Below are positions 23,292 to 35,294 of a DNA stretch of 64,000 nucleotides, one piece after another. Source of the stretch: Acestrorhynchus altus (Eukaryota > Chordata > Actinopteri > Characiformes > Acestrorhynchidae); contig CM067509.1 of assembly GCA_034509495.1 (NCBI GenBank), forward strand, positions 10,731,135-10,795,134, in the 5' to 3' direction. Position numbers and translations under genes: made by a program. The notes beneath the pieces were generated by a model that was given only the letters and a program-made list of their open reading frames with translations, had not been told where the DNA came from and ran no database searches. How positions within the stretch are numbered: position 1 is the first letter of the stretch; every line of letters starts with the position of its first letter.

Positions 23292-23431
23292 GTGAGCAAT
23301 ACAGATGCTAGAACTAGTTAGGGCTGAAGGTTTGGCCTGATAGAACTTGTGTGGGCTCCGACTGCGAGAGAGAGCTGGTTTAATGTGTTCTAGTGGTAGA
23401 GCTCAACTTATGGGTGTGCTGTGCTCTGCAG

Positions 23432-23507
23432 ATGAGCTATGATCTGACGGGCTCCTTGGAGAGGAACAGAGACGCTTTGCCCCAAAACATCCTGTTTGTC
23501 CTCAAAT
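23432..23507 (+). CDS. MYO16: Window exon 8: myosin lower 50-kDa region
   Basis: It encodes MSYDLTGSLERNRDALPQNI and then LFVLK plus one base. This is the VxYDxxGFLEKNRDxLxxxLxxLL block that directly follows HYAGK in myosins. The donor T|GTAAGT is close to consensus. About 95 bases after the exon the intron carries a (CT)n run that could be mistaken for an acceptor tract. Confidence 0.96.
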
Positions 23508-23595
23508 GTAAGTGCTGTGGTGTGTTAGCCACTGACCACTAATCACACTGACCACCTCCTGCTCTAAATAAGTACAGGATATCAGTGTCAACATG

Positions 23596-23600
<5 letters not shown>

Positions 23601-23634
<34 letters not shown>

Positions 23635-24440
23635 TTTTCATTTTGTCTGTCTATCTTGCAGTCACTGCTCACTGAAACTCACACATTAACATGTGATACC
23701 ATATTTTGTGGTTCTATAATTAGAGGCTGTAGTCCATCTGTTTCTCTGCATACTTTGCTAACCTCCTTTCACCCTGATCTTCAATGGTCAGGACCCCATA
23801 TGACCACCACAGAGCGGGTGTGGGTGGTTGGTCATTTTCAGCACTGCAGTGACAGTGAAGTATTTTTAAACACTGTCTACTCACTTTCCAGTCTATTAGA
23901 CACTCCTACCTTACACCACCTTGTAGATGTAAAGTCAGAGACAGAAGCTCACCTGTTTCAGTACAGTTTGTGGTGGTCATCCTCTAGTCCTTCATTAGGT
24001 CTGACAGGATGCTGCTCACAGGATACTGTTGGCTGTTTTAATACACTAGGAGCACTTCTATGTCTGATCCACTCATACGAGCTCAACACACACAAATACA
24101 CCGCCACAATGTAAGTATCACTGCAGTGCTGATAATGACCCACCCAAATAATATCTGCTCTGTGGTGGTCCAATGAAGATCACAGGAAGAACTATTACAA
24201 GTCCTGTATGGTAAGAGGAGCTGATAAAATGGACAGTGAGTGAGACTAGAAACAAGGAGGTTGTCATAATGCTAATGGCGATCAGTGTATAATTAGTTTG
24301 GAAGGAGAAGTGTCTGAAATATGTCTCAGGTTTGTTCCATACTTTTGTTTCTAACTCAATCTGTCCCTCTTTGAGTAAAGGGTCATTTTGTTCAGGAATA
24401 TGCATAAGACAGGAGATTTGAATGGGTATCTGTTCTTTTA

Positions 24441-24497
<57 letters not shown>
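23601..24497 (+). repeat. (CT)n at 23601-23632 and (TG)n at 24443-24497
   Basis: These simple repeats flank the foldback repeat in intron 8. The TG run ends about 130 bases before exon 9. Confidence 0.9.
23670..24370. repeat. Foldback-type dispersed repeat
   Basis: The left arm at 23795-23850 (GACCACCACAGAGC...TCATTTTCAGCACTGCAGTG) is the inverse of the right arm at 24112-24168 (CACTGCAGTGCTGATAATGA...GCTCTGTGGTGGTC). The matching context extends on both sides. It resembles a very common fish repeat with a palindromic layout and has no coding capacity. Confidence 0.7.
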
Positions 24498-24498
<1 letters not shown>

Positions 24499-24628
24499 AT
24501 GTGTTCAGCAATAAGTGGAGTCAATTAGCTCTGGCGCCTGGTATAATTAAGCTCTGAAGATATGTAGCCCCTGTGTTTATTTTCTCTCGCCTTCTGCATC
24601 CCTTTTGCTTTCCTCTCTCTCTGAGCAG

Positions 24629-24804
24629 CCAGTGAGAACGTGCTCATCCATCAAATGTTCCAGTGTAAGCTGACTCAGACCGGCTCACTGGTGCCTCCAC
24701 TCCAGCGGCTGCAGCAGCGTGGACCCAAAGGTGCTCTACTCCTTCACAGGATGAGCTCACCCATCCCAGCCAGAGACGCTAAAAAGTACCTGGAGCTCAG
24801 CAAG
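24629..24804 (+). CDS. MYO16: Window exon 9: myosin loop 2 region
   Basis: It encodes two split bases and 58 codons, from SENVLIHQMFQCKLTQTGSL to DAKKYLELSK. This spans the surface loop 2 region between the 50-kDa and 20-kDa parts of the head, the actin-contact loop, which is always poorly conserved. It carries several basic residues (QRLQQRGPKG and HRM). The acceptor CTGAGCAG is preceded by a long TCTC-rich tract, with a (TG)n run about 130 bases upstream. Confidence 0.94.
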
Positions 24805-25139
24805 GTACTCATTTTAGTGAATGTTTTTTTTTTTAAGATGTGAGTCATACTAACTCTATAAATCACAAGGAAGCTTATTTGGGCCCATACAGTGAAGCAT
24901 TACTCTTATAACTACATAACATACATATTACATGCATATAGATATGAAAGGGCTTTAATTAAGGCTGAATAATTAGCATGTTCTTAGCTCCCTAGTCCAT
25001 CTTGTTAAAAAAAATAAATTGATCTACAACCTTTTTTAAATTGTTCTTTGTGATGTCACATTAACATACATTAATATTAATAGCAAGCCCTTTACTGTAC
25101 TCTGAAAACTAGATTAATACTGGATAGGGCCTCCTCTAT

Positions 25140-25420
25140 CTATTCTATAAATTCTTGGTGTTGGCACCAAATTCTGACTTTACCGTCTGTGTAGCTAAGC
25201 TAAATTGAGATTCATCAGACCAGGATATGGCCTGTGCCCACTGCAGCTTTGGCTGTTGGTTCTTGGCTTATAGTGCCATTATCCAAAAATGTTCGTCTGC
25301 TGTAACTCATCTGCCTCAAGATTCAGTGTGTTGTACAGTGTGACGAGAGAATTCCTAATACACTGCACCTAATAAGTTTCCTAATAAGTGCTTGGCGAGT
25401 GTATACCTACCTGTTCTGCC
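25140..25420 (-). mobile_element. Tc1/mariner relic, family A, minus strand
   Basis: The right end (CTAATAAGTGCTTGGCGAGTG) is the inverse of the family A terminal repeat at 1010. The left part, TTCATCAGACCAGGATATGG then CCTGTGCCCACTGCAGC, is the reverse of the transposase segment also present at 1365-1445. Most of the element is missing. Confidence 0.7.
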
Positions 25421-28379
25421 TACAGCTGGTCAGACTGAACTTTCTATGTAAATACAGTGCAACCAGTCAGAAAAGAGCTCATTTACATATATCAGTCTTA
25501 AAGGTACAGGTACCTTTTTCATTTTAAAGTCTTTATCTTCTGGTTTTAAGTGACCATTTTTGTACTAATGAAATGCTGCAATGCTGTAAATAAGCATTTA
25601 CCAATGTCATATTCAATATATATATTAATACAGGTGCTAAATGTGCAGCTTGGGCGTGTCAGATAACAGAATGATTGGTATGAAAATGCTGTTAACTGTG
25701 CACACAAGATCATATATTATTTTTTTGCATAATTTAATAATGCAGTTACATTTCATAACTTCACTGGACTGATTAAAAATGTTTAACATACTTTTAAAGA
25801 AATTAACCATAAGATTTGCCATGTGCTCATCTCACAGTATGATGTGGAGATTCCACCTAAAAACAGACACAATAACTGCACCGTTTAAGGTGAAACGACT
25901 AATTCTGAGTGCAAAGCTGGAAAAGAACTCCAGCCTCATTGGGGTGTTTATGAAAATGTTCAAAACAGAACACTGTATTAGCAAATAAGAGAAAAGGCAT
26001 CACATGAGTGCATGGTGAACTAGATTGGGGCTTCAACTAACTCTTAGCTTTCATTAGCACAAAGATCTCAACTAGCTTGGAGCTTTCACTCAAACTCAGA
26101 GTTTAAACAAGCTAAAGAGTGGCTGGTATGACTACTGAATTTAGTTTAACATGGGTTTTGCTGTGTTTTGGGAACACACTGTGTGCTGGGAGCAGCAATT
26201 TACATTGAAGTAATATGAAACATATACAGTCTAAGGTGGAAACAAGCTACCAGATGTAAACAGATTGCTAACTCTGATTGGTTCTTTGGTTGACATCAGG
26301 TGGGCCAAGTTTAGTATTGCAAGTTAAATGGATTCTACAGAAAAAGGCTGGGAAATGGCCTTATAATGTGAACTATAAATAACATGAACCTTGTAATGAG
26401 AAATGATCCCTTTAAGGGGTTCATTTATTCTGTCTTTGCTTTTAACTCACTATGTAAATATGAGCAGATAATCTCTCCTGAGCTCATTCTATTTAAATCA
26501 AAACAATAAGTTGAGTAATAGCAGACCATAAATATGTCATGGATGCTGTGTGGTCCTCTACTGTTGTATTGTAAGTACAGCAAGTAGGAGTAAGTAACAC
26601 CCTTTGCAGCACTCCTGTGGCCTTTCCAAAATAGTAACACACACAAACACTGTCATGAACACATGCATATAAATTCTCTTGTAAACACCCTTGACCATCC
26701 AATACCAGACACCTTGTTCACAAACAAGTCAGCATTAACCATTAAGCAGGTGGACCAGAACAAACAGTGCTTGCTTTTCCAGAGCTGCAGTGGGCCCTAG
26801 TATTTTTAGCTTATCGAACGTGCAATAGGAAATGACCTAAATTATACTCTGTTAGCCCAAATACACTCTCATTGCTTTTTCATTGATCATCTTATCTACT
26901 CCAGTATTCTCCCCATTCACAGGAAACACTCTTATTTTCTCTGTTTCCTTTTCATCATCGCACTTTCTCGTTCTTTGTCACTGTTTACTTCTAGACCATT
27001 GCAACATCAACACGTCAACCCTCTCATTTTCAGTAATAGATAGTCCGTCATGTGGGAAAGTCTGCTTTATTCACACTCTTATCTCAGCAATTCCAACCTC
27101 CTTGTAGAGATCAGTTATGGAACTGTATACGTGTTCTTGTGGCCAGAGCCTGTATGCTGTAGATACTGTATGTGGTGTATGGACTGCAGAGCTGTCTAAC
27201 TGTCTAGCTGGTTCAGTCTTACATAAGCCATTCAAAGCACCAACCACTGACTCTACTTATTACCCACCACTGCATGAAAAACAAGCCCACCGTCTCACAG
27301 TTACATAAACACTCATGCAGCACCATGGGGATGCTAATACGAAGTAACATTTTAACATCGTTCTGCATCTAAGGAATAGAATGGTGAAGCTAAGTGGTCT
27401 GGTTTAGTTTGGGTTGATGTGGTTAATGGGAATGACCACACTGCATAAAAGTCCAGCTCATTATGTGAAACCATCTAAAATAAATGTACTAATATATCTT
27501 ATATATTTGTCTTCATGGGGCTGCTGTTGATTCACTTAAAATACACTGACATATTAAGTACAATTGGAAATATTTAAAGTATTTAATATTTAAATATTAA
27601 AGATCATTTTATAGTTAATGTGCTAAAATGTTGAAGGTTTCTGATTCTGAGTAGATGCATGTCTGGAATGCAGTAAGTGAGGCACCCTCAAGAGCTCCAC
27701 TTCCTTTGATTTCAAGCTTGAGTTCATCTCGTCTGTGTGTAGCCTGTGTGTGAGGTGTGAGAGAGAATGGGGGCATCCATAAATGTCTACTTAAATGAAA
27801 AAAGCAAATTTAGCAGGAGGCTTCTCAAAGAGGATCCATAAATCACAAAAAAGTAAAGTAAAAAAATGGGAGATAATCACAAAGAGTTTCTCATTCACTG
27901 CTTATCAATAAATGTTACTTTTCAGTATTGTCAGAACATTTAGGCAACATGAATCAGTTGTGTGCTTATCCAAATTCCATTCGAACAAGGATATCAGAAC
28001 TGGACCACCTAAGGTCTGATTTCCTATTTGGAAAGTCAGGAGAACCTTACCAACCCAAGTTCCAAAACCAAGATGTTTTCCATGGTGTTTGGATAGTAAT
28101 ACTAATATATATATATATATAATGAAAATAAAATGCCTCGCCAACTCCTAGGAACATCATTAGCCCACTTCCTTCTATATATGTCCAATTGCTCCAACCT
28201 ATATGACAGCTCCCATGCTGCCCTCTTACTGCCCCCTTACTCAGATCCGTAGCCCAATCTTGAAATGATGATGATCCCACTGCTCCCCAGCTTCTTAATA
28301 TAACTTATCTCCCAATGATTATGCTAGTTTGAATCCAACCTTTTAAGTATTTATCAATTAAACCATTTTCTTCACATAT

Positions 28380-28540
28380 TCAAGATTGGAAAGAGCAGGA
28401 AGCTGTGGTCAAACAAAGGATCAGCGATGCTCCTGTGTCCCTGGAGCAGAGGGTTAAGGGCCTACAGTGGTAGCTTAGCAGACTCGAGTACTGAACCCAC
28501 AGCCCTGTGATCAATAACCCAGCACAATAAATGTCTTTAA
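28380..28540 (-). mobile_element. SINE-like fragment
   Basis: On the minus strand the text GTGGGTTCAGTACTCGAGTC resembles a degraded RNA polymerase III B box. It is followed by CCCTTAACCCTCTGCTCCAG, a signature of a common fish SINE group. Short and diverged. Confidence 0.5.
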
Positions 28541-28549
28541 GGTTGTCAT

Positions 28550-28960
28550 GTCTGTCATGTTCTAGTCCTGTTCACCTCTTGCCTCAGTTGTTTTGCTTTG
28601 TGTCTCCTCCCTTGCTCCACCCATTCCCATCCGTGTCTCATTTGTAACCCAGCCCCGTCGTTATCATGTCCCAGGGGTGGTTAATGTTGTCTTGTATTTA
28701 AGACCCTTTGTCTCAGTCTATCTTGGTCAGTCCTTTTGTTTCCATCATGGTGTTTGTCAGTAGAGAATCTGTCAGGTTGTGTGTTTGTAAGTCTGTTCCC
28801 ATGCTGTTCCTTTGTTTGTCTAGATTTAGTGTTAGTGGAGTTTTCTGTATTTGTGTACCTGTGTTTAGTTCACCTGGTTTGTTTTCCTTTATTAAATTCT
28901 CGACCCCTTTCTTACCTCTGCTTACCTAGTCCTTGTCTGTTCAGTGCACAACCCTGATAA
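28550..28960 (+). repeat. Dispersed repeat family L, plus copy
   Basis: Blocks TCATGTTCTAGTCCTGTTCA, CCATTCCCATCCGTGTCTCA, TTTGTAACCCAGCCCCGTCG and CTTGTATTTAAGACC recur in inverted order at 37790-38195. It could be a solo long terminal repeat or a non-autonomous element; no coding capacity or flanking duplication was identified. Confidence 0.6.
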
Positions 28961-29695
28961 AGGTGTCTTCCTTTCTATGAAAAGCAGGTTTTGCTCAAAT
29001 AGTTTTAAAGAACATTTTAAAACTATTTTGTGCTGAACGTGGATTTAACAAAGGTTTGAGTTCTTGTAAGTGCTGACATCACAGCAAGATGAGTGTGAAA
29101 TATGGAATAATACCCTATAATTAGAAGTAATGTATGTCATTGCTTGACTTGTTAGTCTTTAAAGGGCCAGTATCACAGAAAACAAACTAAGAATTAATGT
29201 CGATGTTAAACTAATTAAAGAATGCTATTTCTGTTCCATAAATGCAAATACATATTGTAATATATAGTCAAATAGAAAGAGTAGTAAAACCATGGGAACC
29301 CATGTATACTCTACTGTTTACATTTGATGTTAGATATGACTTTTCTGTACCAAAATCAGTGTCTTTAGGCATGGAGACTGAGTACTGTATCATGTAGTGA
29401 TTGTGTGTGGGAAGGCCTCTTATCCGTTCCTGTTCAGCCTTATTCGTGTACGGCTCCATCATTTCCTCCCTGCTCGCCTGATCTGTTCTTTCCCACTCTT
29501 TATCTCCCTCCTGTCTTCCGCATCCCCTTTATCACTCACTTCTCTATCTCTCTCGTACCTTTCTCTGCCTTCTCTGCAGATATTCCTGTCTTAACCACAC
29601 ACAGACACACACTCGCATTCCAGCTCACACTGATAAATATAATGTCACTTCCCGTATGTGGTGACACTGTGTTATCTGTGTGTAACTCCCTGCAG

Positions 29696-29776
29696 CTTCT
29701 GAAGAAGAAAGGAGCCACTCCATTCTTGCAGAGGCTGGAGCGCTGTGGCCCAGTGACTGCGGCGGCGCAGCTGCGG
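29696..29776 (+). CDS. MYO16: Window exon 10: myosin head before the strut
   Basis: This 27-codon phase 0-0 exon encodes LLKKKGATPFLQRLERCGPV and then TAAAQLR. It matches the segment leading into the TVxxQFKxSL helix of conventional myosins, with AAQLR corresponding to VxxQFK. The lysine-rich start would extend the positive actin-binding surface of loop 2 (inference). The acceptor is CCCTGCAG and the donor is GTGAGT, both strong. Confidence 0.95.
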
Positions 29777-30061
29777 GTGAGTTTCTGAGCAGGCCTGATC
29801 ATCCTGAACCAGCCTTCACCAGGCCAGAAGAATACACACATTACTGCTTCAAAAACTCAAGAAAAACCCTTTACATAGGCTCCTTTGGTTCCAAGCCCTC
29901 AATATACCCTTTATCCCCACCCTAACAATAGTGCTTAATAGAACCAAAGGTTCCTGTAAAAAGCTTATTCAAGACATTTACCATCATAACAAGCAGCGGT
30001 CGTGTTCTGTGTACATAGTGCCATAATCAATGTGCAGTGTGTGTGTGTATATGTAGTCACG

Positions 30062-30285
30062 TAAAAACTTGTATCTCCATTTTGGCTGTTTTTCAGTTTA
30101 GAAATAAAGAAATTGTTTAAAAAATGTGCTTTACATTGTGTTAATCTTTCAGCATCAATGGACTTAAACAAATTCTACAAAATGGCTATATTTTATACAT
30201 TCTATTGGTAGTTAAGAAGGTTTTTCCTTCTTCTATAAAGTTGCCATTTTGGAGATACAAAATTTTTGCATGCTGGCAGCAGAAC
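30062..30285 (+). mobile_element. MITE-like family M, copy 3 (best preserved)
   Basis: AACTTGTATCTCCATTTTGG at 30066-30085 and GCCATTTTGGAGATACAAAA at 30243-30262 form near-perfect terminal inverted repeats about 200 bp apart. There is no coding capacity. Confidence 0.75.
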
Positions 30286-30289
30286 ATTG

Positions 30290-30890
30290 GCACAGTGTGC
30301 AGTAGATACACAATGCACTTGTACAGTGTACATTGTATGAGAACATGATATACAGTATCATATACATGAGTACACAATATACAGTATTATACTGGCACTG
30401 GTGTAGTGCATATAATGTACAGTATAAAGTACATTATACTGTAAATAATGTTGGAACAATGTGCTGAACAATGTGTGTACTGGTACATTATGCAGTGGAC
30501 AGTAGGCACAGCTACAGTGTGCAGTACACAGTATATTCTGGTACAATGTGCAGTGTACAGTATTTATGGGTACAGTGTGCAGTATACACTGGTACAGTGT
30601 GCAATATTGAGTATGCAGTATACAGTACTGGTACAGTGTGGACTATAAAGTGTGCATTACACTAATGCAGTGTACATTATACACTGGCACAGAATATAGT
30701 AGTGGGCAATGTGCAGTATACAGTACTATGGACTATACGTGTGTAGTATACAGTATATACTAGTGTACATTGTATACTGATACAGTGTGTTGTATGCAGT
30801 GTGTTGTATGCAGTACTGGTACAGTCCGTTTAATGCATTATATAGTATATATAGTTACAGTGTGTAGTGTACAATGTACAGTATAGATCA
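30290..30890 (+). repeat. Degenerate tandem array, ACAGTGTGCAGTATACA-like unit
   Basis: Words GTACAGTGTGCAGTATACA, TACAGTACTGG and CAGTATA recur dozens of times with variable spacing of about 20-40 bp. The array is rich in GTA/CAG words and ends near 30890. Confidence 0.75.
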
Positions 30891-32362
30891 GGTCAGATAA
30901 GGATACAGAAGAAGGGCATTGAGGTTTTCTTTTCTTTTTTTTTTCTTTGCACACGTCGGTGTGTGAGTGGAAGAGTTGGTGTTGGAAGCTAATTCCATTT
31001 ATATGAATGAACAGTAAACAACAAGCTCCCTGTCTCACTGTTCCAGTAGGAGAGAGGAGCAGACTGGCGTCTCTCGCATACACACACACACACACGCACA
31101 CTCCTGCTCTTTTCATGCAAAGAGTCCTTTGTATTTTTCAAGCATGTTGAGGTGAACGCACCCATCGGAATAAGACTACATCACATTCCCATATTCACAA
31201 ACACACACATCCTCTCTCAAAATGACCTCATTACCATTGACGCAATGCAAGCGCCATGACCTCATTCCCAACTCAGGTCCACCATGACCACATGAAGGGA
31301 GGCTTTCTCTTCTTGTATCAGTGATTATGGAGATGGGAGTTGTGCTATGCAGACAGAGGATCCCACTGGTTTCCTTCCCAACAGGTTGTTAAAAAATGAC
31401 CATTACTGATTTGATAATTCAGTAATTGTATACTATCTTAATAATGTTTATATTGTATTGTTCACCTTCAATGTGCTCCTGCTCTCTCAGCACATGGAAT
31501 ACTGGAAAATGCATATCACAGGGTTGATAAGTGTGTATGGGTGGGGCTTACTGAGGAGCAAGAATGATAGAAAGGAGCCAATCAGAAACTGCTTTGCACA
31601 TGACCATGGCTACCTGTGGCAGCATTAACAATTAGAAGGTCCTCACCCACTGCTATGAAATTGTTGGGAAAATCTTCACTATTGCAGTATCACTATATAT
31701 CATTGGAAGAGTTACAGACCCCATTTCATTTATGTCTGCGGTTCATTACAACATTAGATGAGCCACTAATGTATTAGTGGAAGAATGTATGACCTATATA
31801 TTCATCGGACTCTGTTTCCCACTCCTTCCTTCCACCCACACTGGAACACCCAGTACCAAACTGGAGCTGTAAACCTCCTCACTAAAATGACATTTTAGTT
31901 GTGGTTCTGCCAGCTTCTGTGAGGGGAAAAAAAGGACTCATGAAAGCACTGTGAGAAAGTATCATAACCTTCCAAACACTAATAAATAGCAGCTTGTTGT
32001 AATACCGCAAAACATAATTGGTGATGTTATTGTTCTGCTTGGTTGTTTGTCTGAACAGTGTGTATGGTTGAAGTTATAGTGGTGCCATCCCTCCCCACGT
32101 CACTCCGTCTATGCCTGCCGTCAGTCTAAATGTCACAGAATGACGGGAGGCCTGTCAAGCAGCCATGCTGACTCAGTGCAGAGGCCTATGAAATCATTAT
32201 TCGGCAAAGAGTTTCTTTCAGCTTGTGCCTCCTAAGTGCTGCCAGATGGCTTGAGGAGGATATACTGTGATTCATACCACGGCAAAGCGGAAGTAAACAA
32301 AGTCATTCAGACAGGCTTCATGCATTATTTGTAATGAAGAGTTTAAACAACAACTTACAACA

Positions 32363-32387
32363 TCTCTCTCTCTCTCTCTCTCTCTCA
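32363..32387 (+). promoter_or_regulatory. (CT)n pyrimidine tract of the exon 11 acceptor
   Basis: A dinucleotide run lies directly before CACCAG|AAC and must act as the pyrimidine tract. Length changes here could alter splicing of a motor exon. Confidence 0.75.
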
Positions 32388-32391
32388 CCAG

Positions 32392-32597
32392 AACACTCTT
32401 TCCGAGATCAACAGTAAGCTCCAGTCATGCACTCCTCATTTTGTGCAGTGTGTGAGGCCCAATGGGTCAGGCCAGCCTGAGGCCTTTGATAGTTTTCTGG
32501 TGTCCACTCAGCTGCAATATGTGGGGGTGCTGGAGATGGTGCACATGATACGCTATGGCTACCCAGTCCGCCTGCCCTTCTCTGGCTTCCTTAGCAG
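32392..32597 (+). CDS. MYO16: Window exon 11: myosin strut, SH helices and start of converter
   Basis: It encodes 68 codons plus two bases. NTLSEINSKLQSCTPHFVQ then CVRPN is the very conserved LxxLMxxLxxTxPHFVRCIxPN block. QLQYVGVLEMVHMIRYGYPV then RLPFSGFLSR is the SH1/SH2 helix and converter entry. The reactive SH1 cysteine position of muscle myosin (IRICRKG) is not a cysteine here (MIRYG). A (CT)n microsatellite serves as the pyrimidine tract of the acceptor. The split Arg codon joins to an exon 17 kb away. Confidence 0.97.
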
Positions 32598-33084
32598 GTA
32601 ACACTTTCCAACTCTCACTTATATTGTTTCAATACACAGACACATCTGACCTACAACAGCAGATAATCTATGTCCATACCTATATCCTTTGCATCTTCGT
32701 ACTTTTGTATAACTACCACATTACTGTCACAGTTGTGCAGAGGATGGTGCTCTCTCTGAATGACACTGGTATGTAACGTGATGTGTTTTTTTAGACTGAT
32801 GAACAGGGTGACTAATAATTTATGCAGCAAACTGATATACTTATACAGCCTATTCAGCCATTATATACTGTACATACCTATGCATTACCCCATGGTAAAT
32901 AGCTAATAAAATGACTATATGCATAGGCACAAGGTTGGCATACTTAATAAACTAGTTAGGAAACTGTTCCATTCTAGGTGCATTTTAATGAACCGGTAGT
33001 TTGGCATGCATTTTGTAGTGGTGTCTGAAAACAGGCTTTAAAATATGTGCTTGTAAAATGATTAACTGACTAACTAACTATATA

Positions 33085-33290
33085 ATATACTGTGTCCAAA
33101 TGTTTGTATACACCCCTTTAATTGCTGTTGGAGATGAGCACAAAAATACACAGGCAGCTTGTCTAGTAAATTAAGCCTTCCCTACCTACACAGTAGAGAC
33201 ACAAAAAAGTAGAATAACTTCTAAAACCCTTTGTATGGAAGAAACAATAAATCAGCAAGTTTCCTAATACTTTTTCCATATAGTGTTTAT
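33085..33290 (+). mobile_element. Small MITE-like element
   Basis: The left end GTGTCCAAATGTTTGTATAC and the right end CTAATACTTTTTCCATATAG resemble the ends of non-autonomous Tc1-type elements common in fish. Inside there is no coding text. Confidence 0.5.
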
Positions 33291-35294
33291 TATTATATTA
33301 TTATTTTTGCACATGAATCATCTCACAGGCTAATGATCAAGTCTTTCTTGAGTTGAAGAAGTGGGTGTGTTTCAAGCAGACTGTCAAACGCCAGCCTGTC
33401 ATATAACAGTTCTTACAGCTAAAGGCATTTTGTGGAGTGCGTACTGCACATCACGTTTTCAGGTAACCAGAGCTCGGTTATGTGAATCACAGATGTGTTT
33501 AAGCCATTGCTTGTAAGTTCTCTTGTGTGTTTTTTTCACAGCATGTGGCTGATCCTCGCTGTGTGAGGGTACATAAGGACAGAGTGGAGGATCAGATAGG
33601 TGAATGAGTGCAGATAGAGCAGCTGTACATTAAGCCTCTAAGCTGCTGACCTGGCCAGAGTTTTCTGTGCACTCAGCACACACTGCCTGCAATTAAACGT
33701 TTAGCTTAGATTTCAGCCACCCAGGCTAAGTGAGGTGAAGAGGCACTGAAAGGCGGATGCATTTAAAGTACACTTTCGCTCAGGTTGACATGTCAGCGCA
33801 GTTCTTGCCGTCTTGGATTTTTTCTTGGAATCTCAAATGTAATCCATCAACTATTTTTGGATGGTGTCTCAACTTCACTTCTTTACATTTGACTGGAGCT
33901 GCAAGTCTAATGTAAGTGCAAGTTAGTAGTTTGGAGTTAGTGATGCATCTGCGATGGACTAAATCACATCACATATGTAAAAACAGTAGTAGTAAATGTA
34001 GGGGCCTTTAAGCTGGGATTTTTCTGCACATCTTTAGGTAGACACATATGGACACATACATCTATGAATTAAATGTGAAGTGAATAAAACTATGAAGGTG
34101 CCATAAAAATGATGCCAAAGTACAAGTTTATTTAATTAAAATTCAGTAAGGTCTGCAGAAAAAGTCATAATGTCTAGAAGTAGCCTAGAATTTGAATTAA
34201 CACCTTCAAATCAAATACAATGTTGAAGTAAAGCATCTTATAGTTAAGAATCTAATAACTTGTATAGTTGCTCTTGTCATTACTGATTTTCCCTACTTAC
34301 CCTTTCTCTACTCACAATGTTACCTGCAAGCTGATTTGGCTCTTTTTGTTACATAATCTATAAACTGATGCCATCATTATGAGAACATCCTTTCAAAAAG
34401 TCTGGAGCCTTGCTCTGTATGTCATTCACTCAAGTCACAGTGTTCATCATAATGCGCAGATCTGAGTAGCATCACTCGTGATATTTACTAGGGCAGAGCA
34501 ATATTTTGTACAAGATATAAATAGGGAACATATTCTAATATCACACCTGTTACTTGAGTAACCATCTTTGTTTCATTTCATTCAAGAGTGCACGGTTGTT
34601 CACATTGCCATAGAAACATTGCAATTACAGGTTACTATTTAAATGTGCAGCATTATTTTTACTGTTACTGATAGTTTTACATTATACTTTATTATATTTT
34701 GTACATTTAACATTATACTTTGGTGGTCATCATAACGTGCATTTCAGCAGTACTCCACCAGTCAGGCTTGTATGGTAGAGTGGCCAGGTATAAGCCATTC
34801 CTCAGTAAACGGCACATGACAGCCCATCTGGGGTTTGCCAAAAGGCACCTAAATGACTCTCAGGCCATGAAACATAAAGATTGAAGTTTTTGGACTGAAT
34901 GCCAAGCATCAAGTCTGGAGGAAAGTAGGCAGTGCTCATGACCTAGTCAATGCCATTCCTACAGTGACACACGGTGGTGGCAGCATCATGCTGTGGAGAT
35001 GTGTGTCTGTAGCAGGAACAGGGAGACTAGTGAAGGTCAAGGAATGGATGACGACAGCATATCATCCTTGATGATAACCTGCGACAGACAGACAGACAGA
35101 CAGACAGAAAGAAGTCCAGTAGGAGGGGTATGTCCTTGAGTGGCACAGCCAGAGCCCAGACTTGAACATCTCTAGAATGGAGTGAGAGGTTCTGCAAAGA
35201 AGAATGGGAGAAACCCCCCCAAAACAGGTTTCCCAAGCTTGCTGCCAAAGGTGCTTCAACAAAGTATTGAGCAAAGCCTGGGAATACTTATGTA

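Larger units (their letters stand above)
24805..29695 (+). other. Intron 9
   Basis: It contains a Tc1/mariner relic at about 25140-25420 (minus strand), a 20-bp perfect AT palindrome near 27582-27601, (AT)n at 28103-28121, a SINE-like fragment at about 28380-28540 and a dispersed repeat at 28550-28960. Nothing is recognised in 25430-27570. Confidence 0.6.
29777..32391 (+). other. Intron 10
   Basis: It contains a MITE-like copy at about 30062-30285 and a degenerate tandem array of an ACAGTGTGCAGTA-like unit at about 30290-30890. The remaining 1.4 kb shows nothing specific until the (CT)n at the acceptor. Confidence 0.65.

Noticed and set aside
29405..29788. 127-codon ORF including exon 10
   Set aside because: Only 29696-29776 is coding, in the frame that gives LLKKKGATPF; the upstream part is the intron's pyrimidine-rich text.
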